The position numbers and the translations under genes are program-made. 55,508 nucleotides of DNA from Lachnospiraceae bacterium (GTDB lineage: Bacteria > Bacillota > Clostridia > Lachnospirales > Lachnospiraceae), in the NCBI GenBank assembly GCA_011959805.1, contig BLMC01000013.1, positions 1 through 55,508 on the forward strand. Reading direction: 5' to 3'. The notes below the pieces were generated by a model. The model was not told where the DNA came from. It did not search any database and saw only the letters and a program-made list of their open reading frames with translations. Shown here piece after piece: positions 44,737 through 53,509 of this stretch (its first letter is position 1; each line of letters begins with the position of its first letter).

Positions 44737-45801
44737 TTATATTTTTTCTTTGCTTAAAAACTGTTCAAGAAATGTGATTAGCTTGTCCATCTCCTCATCT
44801 GTTCCTATCGAAATGCGAAGATAATTGGCAATGCGCGGTTTATTCCAATGTCGCACGTAGATTTGATTGGCGCGAAGTGCCTCGAAAATCTCCTGCGCTG
44901 GAACAATTTTATGTGTGGCAAAAATGAAATTTGTCTTTGAATCGCCAAAGGTAAAGTCAAGTTTTGCAAGCTCTATTTTGGTGCGTTCTCTTGTCGCGAC
45001 CACCTTCGCAATATTTTGCCTAAAATACACCTCGTCCACTACCGATGCAACACCCACCGCAATTGTGAGTGCATTCATAGTATACGAATTAAAAGAGAAT
45101 TTTACATCATTTAAGTATTGAATCAATTTGGGATTGCCCATTGCATAACCGATACGCATTCCTGCCAAAGCACGTGATTTTGAAAAGGTCTGTACTACAA
45201 GCAAATTATCATATTTTTCAATAAATGGTACACAACTTTTTCCATCAAAATCAACATACGCCTCATCAACAATAACAACCACATCCTGATTTGCCGCGAT
45301 AATCTCTTCAAGCACCGATAATTCTGTCATAATACCTGTCGGCGCATTGGGATTTGCAAGAACAATTCCACCGTTTTTTTTCGTGTAATCTTCTTTTTTA
45401 ATATAAAAATTATCATCCAGCGCCTGCCGTTCATAGGGTATCCTATACAAGTTTGCCCATACATCATAAAATGAATAAGTGATATCCGGGAACAAGATAG
45501 GTTTCCCGGAATTAAAAAATGTCAGAAAAGACATGGCGAGCACATCGTCAGAACCGACACCCACAAACACTTGACTACTATCTAGTCCATGATACTTTGC
45601 AAGCACATCGACAAGCACAGACACATCGGGATCTGGATATTTACGCAATATCTCACAATCAAAGTTTTGTATCACTTGCGCAACGCCTGGCGCTGGAGCG
45701 TATGGATTTTCATTTGTATTTAGCTTAATTACATTCTGATTCTTGGGCTGTTCCCCCGCCACATAAGGCACTACCTTCCGTACATGATTTTCCCAGTTCA
45801 T
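44737..45801 (-). CDS. hisC: Histidinol-phosphate aminotransferase
   Basis: 354 residues from ATG 45801; a GTG three bases earlier is an alternative closer to GGAG. PLP fold type I with LNTNENPYAP at the N-terminus, GSDDVLAM, NPNAPTGI, DEAYVDF and the PLP lysine in TFSKSRALAGMRIGY. It transaminates imidazole-acetol phosphate in histidine synthesis, but it is not in a his operon here; members also act on aromatic or other substrates. Confidence 0.9.
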   Translation of the reverse strand: MNWENHVRKVVPYVAGEQPKNQNVIKLNTNENPYAPAPGVAQVIQNFDCEILRKYPDPDVSVLVDVLAKYHGLDSSQVFVGVGSDDVLAMSFLTFFNSGKPILFPDITYSFYDVWANLYRIPYERQALDDNFYIKKEDYTKKNGGIVLANPNAPTGIMTELSVLEEIIAANQDVVVIVDEAYVDFDGKSCVPFIEKYDNLLVVQTFSKSRALAGMRIGYAMGNPKLIQYLNDVKFSFNSYTMNALTIAVGVASVVDEVYFRQNIAKVVATRERTKIELAKLDFTFGDSKTNFIFATHKIVPAQEIFEALRANQIYVRHWNKPRIANYLRISIGTDEEMDKLITFLEQFLSKEKI

Positions 45802-45958
45802 CACTGTCTGCTACTCCTTTTCCATTTGCTTTGTGCCACTCATCAAAACAACATCCTATCATCGTTCTCTTCCATAAGTACCATCTTTTGAATCTCATAG
45901 CCTTCTGTCAGAACAACACCTTCATCATAACAAATTTTGGAAGTTTATGCAATGTCTG

Positions 45959-45987
45959 TTGACTCCAAAAGAATTTCATTCTAGTAT
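45959..45987 (+). promoter_or_regulatory. Sigma-A type promoter of the DUF6020 gene
   Basis: TTGACT (45959-45964), 17-base spacer, TAGTAT (45982-45987), 60 bases before the start codon. Confidence 0.6.
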
Positions 45988-46046
45988 TAAAATATAGTAT
46001 ATTTTTCCATGAATCTGAAATCCTTATACTAAAGCGGAGGTTCAAT

Positions 46047-47807
46047 ATGTATTATCTCAAGATTTTTGTCAAAACTTTTTTGTCGCTTTTTGCCATAATG
46101 CGAGTCATAGGAATGTCAACCAAAAACCCATGTTCGCTCATTTTATTTTTGATTTTGTTGTATGTATTTGCAAAACTTCACAGTGACCGGGTCGAGAGCC
46201 ATATTGTCTCTGGGGATATGACTCTTTCCGTCCTCATCAGTTTTCTTTTTAGTATTTTTACGCTTTCAGCAACATATCAAACAATATGGGGCGATATGAC
46301 TAGCAAACTTTTTTGTGTAGGTATTCTACTATTGACAGGCGTAGGACTTTTCATAGTCTACTACTATCTGTCCATCTGGTTTTTGCAAGCGGCATCAAGT
46401 ATCTCGCTCACTGGTTCTGGCTACTCCTATGCATGGATTCCCTATCTAGCAGCGCTAATCTGTCTACTGTGCTGGCTGCCTTATTTTCTATACGAATATC
46501 CTGGTGTCATGACACCTGACAGCATAAATCAATATGCGCAGGTCATTGGTGCCTATAACCTTAGCAATCACCATTCTATCGTGCACACAGCACTTATTGG
46601 AATGTTTTACAACATGGGGCTTTCCATCGCAGGCAATGCACATACAGGGCTGGCACTATACACAATTGCGCAGATGATTTTTATGGCACTTGCTGCCGGA
46701 TATGTCATTCGGACGCTACAAAAAGCAGATATTATTATGCCTGTTCTGCTTATCACTGTAGGATTTTATGCGTTAATGCCCTACAATGGCGCATACAGTG
46801 TTACCATATGGAAAGACATTCCATTTGCAGGTTGTATGACGATTTTTTGTGCAGCCCTAATGCGTTTCTTACTGCGAGGTAGTTTTGCCGCTTCCTCCGA
46901 CGCAATTCCAAAACTGCGAATCAGTGAATATTTTACCTTGCTAATTCCCTATATCCTGTCAGGTACTCTGCTTTGCCTACTCCGCACAAACGGGTGGTAT
47001 ATTTTTGTGGTATCTGCTCTTCTAATTCTAATAACCTACCACAAATGGCTCAAAGTGATGCTGCCAATCCATCTTACCATACTGGCGTTTGTTCTATTTG
47101 TCAAATATCCGGTGATGCATGTATATGAAATCCCGCAAGCAGACTTTGTGGAATCATTATCTATCCCGGTACAACAGATTGCCCGCGTTATTGCAAACGG
47201 GGAATCTCTAACCGAAAGTGAGGCCGCCTATGTTCATCAACTAATGGATTTAACACAGATTCCAACAGCATATCAGCCAGATTGCTCAGACAATATCAAA
47301 AATCTGATTCGACAAAAAGGAAGTAATATACTTGAATTAGACAAAGGCGAATTTTTTAAAAAGTGGTTTTCTATTGGCACCAAACATCCAAAAGCTTATT
47401 TTGATGCCTATGTGGCACAAACAAATGGTTATTGGTATCCTGATATAAACTATGAAGTTGGTCTAGCAGATGGCATCTATCCAAATGAGTTCGGTCTTAG
47501 TTGGCAACCTATCATTCGAGGAAATGTTATTATAAAAATAAAGGAGTTATTGTTCAAGCTCCCTCAAGTAATACCCTTGTATGGGCTACTGTGGAGCATG
47601 GGCTTTTTACTATGGCTAATTTTGCTAATTGCCGCACTCAGCCTACGCATGGGAAAACCTGCAAGTGCGTTAGTCTGTCTACCTTTTCTTCTGCTGATAG
47701 TTACATTATGTATCGCAACACCAGTTGCAACCGAATTTCGATATGTATACGCTGCCTTTTATGCGCTGCCACTACTTATCGTATCACCTTTTGTGTATTA
47801 TAAATAA
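46047..47807 (+). CDS. DUF6020-type polytopic membrane protein
   Basis: 586 residues with about 12-14 hydrophobic helices. A short conserved-looking segment (YPGVMTPDSINQYAQVIG, ~147-165, followed by SNHHSIVHTALIG) resembles the loop after the first helices in GT-C-type glycosyltransferases, where an acidic residue is catalytic. A large extracytoplasmic loop (~375-470) lies between helices. Such proteins are frequent in Lachnospiraceae; polymer or lipid glycosylation is an inference. AGCGGAGG precedes the ATG. No partner genes. Confidence 0.75.
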   Translation: MYYLKIFVKTFLSLFAIMRVIGMSTKNPCSLILFLILLYVFAKLHSDRVESHIVSGDMTLSVLISFLFSIFTLSATYQTIWGDMTSKLFCVGILLLTGVGLFIVYYYLSIWFLQAASSISLTGSGYSYAWIPYLAALICLLCWLPYFLYEYPGVMTPDSINQYAQVIGAYNLSNHHSIVHTALIGMFYNMGLSIAGNAHTGLALYTIAQMIFMALAAGYVIRTLQKADIIMPVLLITVGFYALMPYNGAYSVTIWKDIPFAGCMTIFCAALMRFLLRGSFAASSDAIPKLRISEYFTLLIPYILSGTLLCLLRTNGWYIFVVSALLILITYHKWLKVMLPIHLTILAFVLFVKYPVMHVYEIPQADFVESLSIPVQQIARVIANGESLTESEAAYVHQLMDLTQIPTAYQPDCSDNIKNLIRQKGSNILELDKGEFFKKWFSIGTKHPKAYFDAYVAQTNGYWYPDINYEVGLADGIYPNEFGLSWQPIIRGNVIIKIKELLFKLPQVIPLYGLLWSMGFLLWLILLIAALSLRMGKPASALVCLPFLLLIVTLCIATPVATEFRYVYAAFYALPLLIVSPFVYYK

Positions 47808-47831
47808 ATGATATATGAGGAACCTCTATTA

Positions 47832-48884
47832 TTAATAAAGCACCTCAATATGTTCAATCTGATTGTCAGTTATATCAAAAGCTATAACATTCTCATTTGT
47901 CCTATGATGCGTCATGTAATATCTACCTTCAATTTCTGTGATATAATATGGCGTTCCCCGCGAGATATTAAATTGATCATAGAGTTCCTCATATGTCCCA
48001 TCTGCAAGTTTCTCAAGTCTATCTGTCCTAAGTATCGTTGCATAGTCCTGATTCTCCTGATTGTCAGTGGACACTGTAATATAATAATAGTCATCAATCT
48101 TAATCAATTGTACCATTCCGGCAATCTGGTCTGTCACTGGATATTTTGCAAGCACCTCAAAACCATCACCGCTATCATTTATTATCGCTTTGAGAATCAT
48201 TTGATTATTATGTCCTGACACAAAATAAATACCATCTTCCATAACTGTAAATGAACGCACATAAACACCATACAATTCATCAATTTTTAAAATTTTATCC
48301 ACATACAGCGAATAAATCCCACGTTCATCTGGATTTTCTGCCTTCTTGACTAGATACATCTCTCCTGTGATTGAACTCCATGCCATAAACACTTGATTTT
48401 GGGCATCATATTGTACATAATGTGGACGCATTCCAATGTTCTCAAGGGTCTGAGTATGCGCATAGCCATTGTCCATTCTCTGAAATACCAATAGACGATT
48501 ATTTTCTGTGTCATCAACAAGAAGCATAAAACCATCTGATGCAATTGTGTGTGCGTAATGAACTTCGTTTGTCAACACGTTCCATTGATTCAATGGATCT
48601 GTAAGATTCTTATTATAAATAATCTGGTCATGATAACAATCCACAATAAAATAGATATCATTCACTTTTGTAATATAAGTCGCCACATTGAGCATATCAT
48701 AGTTATTTTTCTGTCTGTAAGCAGTGGGCTCAGAAAGCATTCCTTCATAAACGCTATCTATTGAACTATTGCTGTTCTCATTTTGTTGCCAGATAATAGT
48801 CGGCACTTCTTTCTCCTCTACACAAGCAGAAAAAAACATTATTATAACAAGAAATATGCTTGTTATACATCTTTTTTTATTCAT
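47832..48884 (-). CDS. Lipoprotein with beta-propeller-like repeats, unknown function
   Basis: 350 residues from ATG 48884 (AGAGG seven bases upstream; TTG six bases earlier possible). Signal peptide with lipobox FFSACVE (Cys ~20). The rest has repeating strands of the pattern xxYFIVDCYHDQIIY, FMLLVDDTENNRLLVF, GIYFVSGHNNQMIL, YYYITVSTDNQ and RYYMTHHRTN, each ending in a short turn, as in propeller proteins of the NHL/YncE kind. Ligand unknown. It converges on the DUF6020 gene 24 bases away. Confidence 0.7.
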   Translation of the reverse strand: MNKKRCITSIFLVIIMFFSACVEEKEVPTIIWQQNENSNSSIDSVYEGMLSEPTAYRQKNNYDMLNVATYITKVNDIYFIVDCYHDQIIYNKNLTDPLNQWNVLTNEVHYAHTIASDGFMLLVDDTENNRLLVFQRMDNGYAHTQTLENIGMRPHYVQYDAQNQVFMAWSSITGEMYLVKKAENPDERGIYSLYVDKILKIDELYGVYVRSFTVMEDGIYFVSGHNNQMILKAIINDSGDGFEVLAKYPVTDQIAGMVQLIKIDDYYYITVSTDNQENQDYATILRTDRLEKLADGTYEELYDQFNISRGTPYYITEIEGRYYMTHHRTNENVIAFDITDNQIEHIEVLY

Positions 48885-49151
48885 AAACAACCTCTTTTTT
48901 TCTATACTTAAAAACGCTATTATAACGAGATATTCTCGCGTCGCTTTTACCGCAAGCTATTCCATACTTGCGAATAAAGTGCTCCTCGCTCAAATCTTAC
49001 ATCTTTTAAATTGTATGATTTTTTCATATTCAATTGGTGTTTTTCTATTATAACACTCCTTTCCTATTCGATACAAGTGCCCAATTTCAAGGCATTTTTC
49101 CTATATTTTAACTAATATTTTGTGACTTTTGACGCTATTTGTGAATGAATT

Positions 49152-49194
49152 GTGAACGTACAGTAAATATAAAGTAAATATAAAATGAATAAAG
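49152..49194 (+). promoter_or_regulatory. Tandem 11-bp direct repeats, candidate OmpR-family operator
   Basis: GTGAACGTACA (49152-49162), GTAAATATAAA (49163-49173), GTAAATATAAA (49174-49184), then ATGAATAAAG. The 11-base phasing places all units on one face of the helix, as in PhoB/PhoP-type binding sites, and the array ends 15-25 bases before the -35 box. Confidence 0.55.
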
Positions 49195-49208
49195 TTTTTA
49201 ATTTTCTA

Positions 49209-49236
49209 TTGACCTTTGCAAAAATTCATGTATAAT
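49209..49236 (+). promoter_or_regulatory. Sigma-A promoter of the Thr/Glu/Ala lipoprotein gene
   Basis: TTGACC (49209-49214), 16-base spacer, TATAAT (49231-49236). Transcription would give a ~100-base leader before the ATG at 49344. Confidence 0.75.
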
Positions 49237-49343
49237 AATCACTTGTAAGGCACAACAGGAATAAAAAACAAAAAATGAATTCCTGAAATTTTATTTCGCA
49301 CTACATAGTGCATGCGCAAATGCGCAACATGGAGGAGATTATT

Positions 49344-49733
49344 ATGAAAAAAAGAATTTTAGCTACAATTATGACACTTACATTAGGCGCAGCAATGCTT
49401 ACAGCATGTGGTTCATCCGCAGATGATGATGTGACAGCTCCTGTTGAAACAGCTGTTGTTGAGCCAACTACAACTCCTGTTGAAGAGTCTACAATTCCTG
49501 CTACTGAGGATGTTGTTCCTGAAACTACTGCAACAGAAGCCGTTGACGCTGAGACAGCTACAGCTGAGGAAAACAACACCGAGGCTAATACAACTGAGGA
49601 AGCTGCTACAGATGCTACTGCTACAGAAGAGGCTAATACTGAGACACTTACAACTGAGGAAGCAGCTACAGATACTACTGCTACAGAAGAAGCTAGTACA
49701 GAAGAAACCACTTCTGAGGTGGCTGCAAACTAA
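49344..49733 (+). CDS. Low-complexity Thr/Glu/Ala-rich lipoprotein
   Basis: 129 residues from ATG 49344 (GGAGG eight bases upstream). Signal peptide with lipobox LTAC (Cys ~22). The remainder has no globular domain: near-repeats of TTEEAATDATATEEANTE and TTEEAATDTTATEEASTE at the C-terminal end, and V/P/E/T repeats before. Acidic, extended chain, probably a surface spacer or decoy. A promoter with a tandem operator and a strong terminator show a dedicated transcript. Confidence 0.8.
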   Translation: MKKRILATIMTLTLGAAMLTACGSSADDDVTAPVETAVVEPTTTPVEESTIPATEDVVPETTATEAVDAETATAEENNTEANTTEEAATDATATEEANTETLTTEEAATDTTATEEASTEETTSEVAAN

Positions 49734-49833
49734 TTTGTTAAATACTTGTAATCAAGTAGGAAATATGCTTACGTGCACATCAGTAGCCATCAGATGTACT
49801 GACATTCTTCTTAATGGATACCTGTGTGCATTC

Positions 49834-49867
49834 AAAAAATCGAGCAGACGAAACTGCTCGATTTTTT
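49834..49867 (+). terminator. Intrinsic terminator after the low-complexity lipoprotein gene
   Basis: AAAAAATCGAGCAG (49834-49847), 6-base loop, CTGCTCGATTTTTT (49854-49867): perfect 14-bp stem including A/T tracts, so it can work in both directions and also end the deacetylase transcript coming from the right. Confidence 0.92.
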
Positions 49868-49922
49868 ATATACATTTTAAAAAAATCTTCGTTAAAGCTA
49901 ATGGGAGTCTTTTAAATCTGTA

Positions 49923-50427
49923 TTATTGTTTATTGGGAAGCTGTCTTCCTTCATGATCCATATAATACTGTTCTCTATAAATCAATTCAGAAACTGGTAC
50001 AAACTGATAGCCTGCATCTTTTAAAGTTATGATAAGAGTCTCTAAAGCTTCAGCAGTATATTTGGCACCATTATGACAAAGAATAATTGACCCATTCCCA
50101 AGATGTTTATTTTGTGTAACCTCTTTTATGATAGATTCTACCCCATAATCTTTCCAATCAAGACTGTCCACATCCCATTGAATTGGATAATAATTACATT
50201 TTCTGGCAACTTTAATCAATTTGGAATCATAATCGCCATATGGTGGTCGGAACAAGAACATATCATATCCTGTGAGTTCTTTGACTTTATTATGCACAGA
50301 CATAAGTTCCTTTTCCTTTTCAGAATCGGATATCTGACTCATATTTTTGTGATTTTGACTGTGATTTCCAAGGTCGTGACCCTCCGCAAGAATCATCTTC
50401 ACATCATCAGGATAGGAGTCCACCCAC
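49923..50427 (-). pseudogene. Polysaccharide deacetylase, 3' fragment cut by a serine-recombinase element
   Basis: The 168 residues from WVDSYPDDVKMI onward are the C-terminal two thirds of a NodB/CE4 domain: motif 2 HSQNH, motif 3 RPPYGDYD, motif 4 WDVDSLDW, motif 5 ILCHNGAKYT. The N-terminal part, with the metal-binding TFDD(G) motif and signal or anchor, is missing. Just upstream the sequence becomes the 3' end of a large serine recombinase. It resembles PdaA/YlxY-type deacetylases acting on peptidoglycan. As it stands it cannot be active; the missing half probably lies beyond the right edge. Confidence 0.88.
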
Positions 50428-51996
50428 ACAAGTAGGCATATCGTAAACGCCATTTTTGCCCGTTTTATCACATTCTACAGAAAGGTGATCCATACTTTTT
50501 AAGAAATCAAGATAAACATCTAATCGCTTTTCAAAAACCTTTATCTGCTCAATATGAGAACACATAATTGGTACTTCTATACCCTTTTCTGTTTCCTCTT
50601 GAAACAAATTTCTAACTTGATTTAGCCGTGAAAATAATCCCTCATTTTCCTTGTTCTTCTCCTGTACCTTTATTTTTTTCTCATTAAGCAAAGATATTTG
50701 TTCTGTAATACTGTCTATTTTTGATGCATAATCTCTTTTTGTAATTGTTCCATCTAATAAAAAATCCATAAGTGTGTCTTTTCGATTGTTAAGTTTTTCT
50801 AGTTGTACTTGAATATCCTCAGCACTTTCTCTACTCTCTACAGTTGTAAGTGCCTCATAAATCTTCATAATAGCGTTGCTCAATACTTTTTCTTTTTTCT
50901 CTTTCGCAATTAGTTGATTTCCTATTTTTTGTATTAGAGATAGTATTTCATCTTCCTTTAAATTCAAAGATGTACATTTCATTCCTGTTTTTTCTCTAAC
51001 CTTACCAGATCGGGCACCTTCACTACAATACCAATAAATTCCTTGTGTCCGTTTATTGCGCCAATATTTTGAACCACATTCACCGCATATTATTTTTGAT
51101 GATAACATATTATTTCCTTTATTTATGCCAACATTATGTTTTCTGTCCACTGTTTTTCGGTTATTAATTTGTCGATTTGCTTTTTCCCACAAATCACTAT
51201 CAATTATTTGCGGCACTAATCCTTCTCTATATATCCACTCACTTTCAGGATTCTTAATAATTCTCTTAGCTTCAAAATCAAAATGTTCCTTATTCATTAC
51301 TACAATTCCTTTATAGAGTGGATTTTTGACAATATCACGTATCGTATTTTCTGATAATGTCTTACCATTTCTATTTCTTATGCCACTTTCTCTTAATATC
51401 CTTGCCACTACACGACCACCATATCCATCTGCAAATAATTGATATATCTGTCTAATCATTTGTACTTCTTTTTCATCTATAGAAATTTCACCATTTATAT
51501 TTTTAAATCCCCATGTACGATTTGTTATGATTGGTTTTCCCTTTTCTTGTCTTCTTTTCGTTGCTGCATTTCCTTTTTTACTCAAATCACGGCTGTACTC
51601 CTCTGCCATCATTGCTTTTATACCAAATATAAATTTATCTTTTGGATCAAAGAATGTATTTTCCAAATACAAATATAGTTTTTTCTGATTTTGCACAATT
51701 TCATTTAAAAATATGTACCAATCCATTGTATTTCTCTGTAGACGAGACTGATCTTTTACTACTATAATATCAAATTTATCTTTCTTAATGTCATCAAGCA
51801 TTCTAAGATATTCATTTCTTTTCTTTGCTTGTGTGCCTGTTATCCCTTTATCTATGTATTCATCAATTAAAACCCAACCTTTCGCCTTAATTATTTCTTG
51901 ATTTTCTTCAATTTGTTTTTCAATTGCATTTAACTGTTCTTCTTCTTCTGTACTTACTCTTGCATAAAATACTGCTCTCAATTTTTTCTCTCTCAT
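50407..51996 (-). CDS. Large serine recombinase (site-specific integrase)
   Basis: 529 residues from ATG 51996. Catalytic domain: nucleophile Ser in FYARVSTEEE (~15), the arginine-rich active site (KDQSRLQRN), then the recombinase domain (~165-270, RTWGFKNINGEISIDEKE...SENTIRDIVKNPLYKG) and a zinc ribbon (CGECGSKYWR...YWYCSEGA...MKC), and a coiled-coil (~375-450). These integrases cut attP/attB through a phosphoserine bond. The final residues (about ten, ...CVGGLLS) are read from deacetylase-gene DNA, so the stop codon comes from the host side of the junction. Confidence 0.93.
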   Translation of the reverse strand: MREKKLRAVFYARVSTEEEEQLNAIEKQIEENQEIIKAKGWVLIDEYIDKGITGTQAKKRNEYLRMLDDIKKDKFDIIVVKDQSRLQRNTMDWYIFLNEIVQNQKKLYLYLENTFFDPKDKFIFGIKAMMAEEYSRDLSKKGNAATKRRQEKGKPIITNRTWGFKNINGEISIDEKEVQMIRQIYQLFADGYGGRVVARILRESGIRNRNGKTLSENTIRDIVKNPLYKGIVVMNKEHFDFEAKRIIKNPESEWIYREGLVPQIIDSDLWEKANRQINNRKTVDRKHNVGINKGNNMLSSKIICGECGSKYWRNKRTQGIYWYCSEGARSGKVREKTGMKCTSLNLKEDEILSLIQKIGNQLIAKEKKEKVLSNAIMKIYEALTTVESRESAEDIQVQLEKLNNRKDTLMDFLLDGTITKRDYASKIDSITEQISLLNEKKIKVQEKNKENEGLFSRLNQVRNLFQEETEKGIEVPIMCSHIEQIKVFEKRLDVYLDFLKSMDHLSVECDKTGKNGVYDMPTCVGGLLS

Positions 51997-52009
51997 ATGT
52001 TCACACTTC

Positions 52010-52273
52010 CTAACTATATTTGTACAAAACTGAGTGATATTCATCTTCTGTAATTATACCATGCTTTCTCATTACTTCCAATAAATACTTAATAACTGCT
52101 GTCTCGTCTTCATTTGAAATCGCTGAAAGTTCTTCTTCCATGCCTAATTCCTTATTAGGAAAAACATTTTTACTATTATATTCAGAATAATTTCTTTTAT
52201 CAACAATAAAAGATACAAATTTTGTTCCATTTAATACACAATCTTTCGAGTTTAAACTACTTATAAATTTCAT
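52010..52273 (-). CDS. Small hypothetical protein upstream of the recombinase
   Basis: 87 residues. The last 30 (AVIKYLLEVMRKHGIITEDEYHSVLYKYS) have the pattern of short SHOCT-like or recombinase-associated C-terminal helices. The stop lies 14 bases beyond the recombinase start, so the two genes overlap and are probably co-translated. Weak binding site (AAGAAG). Likely an accessory or directionality-type factor, by position only. Confidence 0.55.
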   Translation of the reverse strand: MKFISSLNSKDCVLNGTKFVSFIVDKRNYSEYNSKNVFPNKELGMEEELSAISNEDETAVIKYLLEVMRKHGIITEDEYHSVLYKYS

Positions 52274-52313
52274 CTTCTTTCTGATTAATTTTTATAATAT
52301 CAGCAATATTTTC

Positions 52314-52565
52314 TTGAAATATATAATAATATTTGACAAGGCAATGGAAAGCCATAAAGCAAGTGGAGATGTTGTAATGGCAGATAAGCTACAGTCTGTA
52401 CTTGCCCTATTAAACGAACGTGCAATTGATACCGATAATTGGAACGAATTTGTTGACAAGTGGGCAGAGGAATGGACAAAAGAGTCTTCTTCTGCAAAAC
52501 AGGAAGTAATTGGAACTGCAAATGAAATCCAGAAGGTAAATGATGCACTTAGAAAAAGACTATGA
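52314..52565 (+). pseudogene. Fragment of an unidentified gene
   Basis: About 83 residues in an open frame from TTG 52314; the sensible part begins near FDKAMESHKASGD and ends EIQKVNDALRKRL. It is charged and helical (NERAIDTDNWNEFVDKWAEEW). The frame stays open upstream of 52314, with no proper start or binding site, so this looks like the 3' end of a larger gene lost at a recombination junction. Family not recognised. Confidence 0.4.
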
Positions 52566-52640
52566 AAAAAGTCTGTAAAAGTTATTTAAGTAATATTAGG
52601 TCTTCTACGATAAAATCAAAATCATAGGAGGCCTAAAATT

Positions 52641-53182
52641 ATGGCAAAAAGAGAAAAGAAACCAGTACACCATGTACAAATGGCAGATGGCAAGCATGCC
52701 ATTATTCAACAGCTCCTTCAGGAATACGATATTGAGACCACTGAAGATATTCAGGATGCCCTCAAAGATCTGTTGGGAGGAACAATTAGAGAAATGACGA
52801 TCGAGGTAGGTCAGACTGAAAGTGCGAAATACTGGCTATCCGTATTGAACAGCTTCAAAAACCGTAGTGTGAAAGATATCTTTATCATATGTGTCGATGG
52901 TCTAACTAGAATAAAAGAGGCAATCAACACGGCCTTTCCTCAAACGGAATACCAGCGCTGCATTGTCCATCAGGTGCGCAATACAATGAAATATGTGGCA
53001 GACAAAGACCGCAATATGTTACATACCGGAAACTGAATCGGCAGAGAAGTGTGTTTGCTAGTAACCAGGCGTTATTGAAGGCGCTGTATCTGGCAACTTT
53101 TGAAGCGACCAAAAAATGGACTATGCCGATCAGAACTAGGGAAAAGTTTATGGCGAATTATGAAGGAAGGATACCTGAGTAA
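52641..53182 (+). pseudogene. IS256-family (Mutator) transposase remnant with internal deletions
   Basis: After AGGAGG, an N-terminal block (VQMADGKHAIIQQLLQEYDI...ALKDLLGGTI) joins directly to a later block (SAKYWLSVLNSFKNRSVKDI...CVDGLTRIKEAINTAFPQTEYQRCIVHQVRNT). The frame then breaks near 53015 and resumes at about 53026 with YRKLNRQRSVFASNQALLKALYLATFEATKKW...YEGRIPE, the true C-terminus. The first catalytic Asp and the region of the catalytic Glu are lost, while the middle Asp (VDGLT) survives. It cannot encode an active enzyme. Confidence 0.85.
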
Positions 53183-53509
53183 CACAAATCTGTGGGTTTA
53201 TATTTAATTTGAAACGCTTTAATCTAATAAATCACTCAGCAGTTCTATACACATATTGCGCCTCAAATTTTGATATCGAACGAACTACTCAAACAGGAGG
53301 TAGAGTATGTTTCAATTCTATAGATAATTTACCACTCTATATTAGTATATCCTCTTATAAAAACACTTATTAAAAGTTTATGTACTAAACAGTAAAACTC
53401 CTATAACGAATAGACTCGTATTCTTACAGAATGATTTTTCAAAGTAACATAAAATCTAAAAGTATTAAATGAAACTGATAAAATAATGTGTTAATTTCTA
53501 AAAATATAG
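53183..53509. other. AT-rich gap with an orphan ribosome binding site
   Basis: 327 bases with no gene. At 53299-53325 AGGAGG is followed six bases on by ATG and a six-codon frame (MFQFYR, stop), a possible leader or a gene start cut off by rearrangement. The rest is AT-rich, including the 3' flank of the NACHT gene, with no clear terminator. Confidence 0.35.

Larger units (their letters stand above)
48885..49343. other. Intergenic region between the two lipoprotein genes
   Basis: 460 bases, AT-rich. It holds the promoter and tandem-repeat operator of the downstream gene (listed separately) at 49152-49236. Between 48885 and 49150 I see no gene and no clear RNA structure. A start codon frame at 49308 exists, but the real start is 49344. 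Confidence 0.5.

Noticed and set aside
44737..45801. hisC as part of a histidine operon or as cobalamin CobD
   Set aside because: No his or cob genes adjoin; family motifs fit HisC best.
47832..49343. Possible CRISPR or tandem-repeat array near 49160-49190
   Set aside because: Units are 11 bases with no spacers; better explained as a phased operator in front of a promoter.
49301..49711. 136-codon Val/Ser/Ala-rich minus-strand frame opposite the lipoprotein
   Set aside because: It is the reverse complement of a repetitive Thr/Glu/Ala coding sequence; the plus strand has promoter, binding site, lipobox and terminator.
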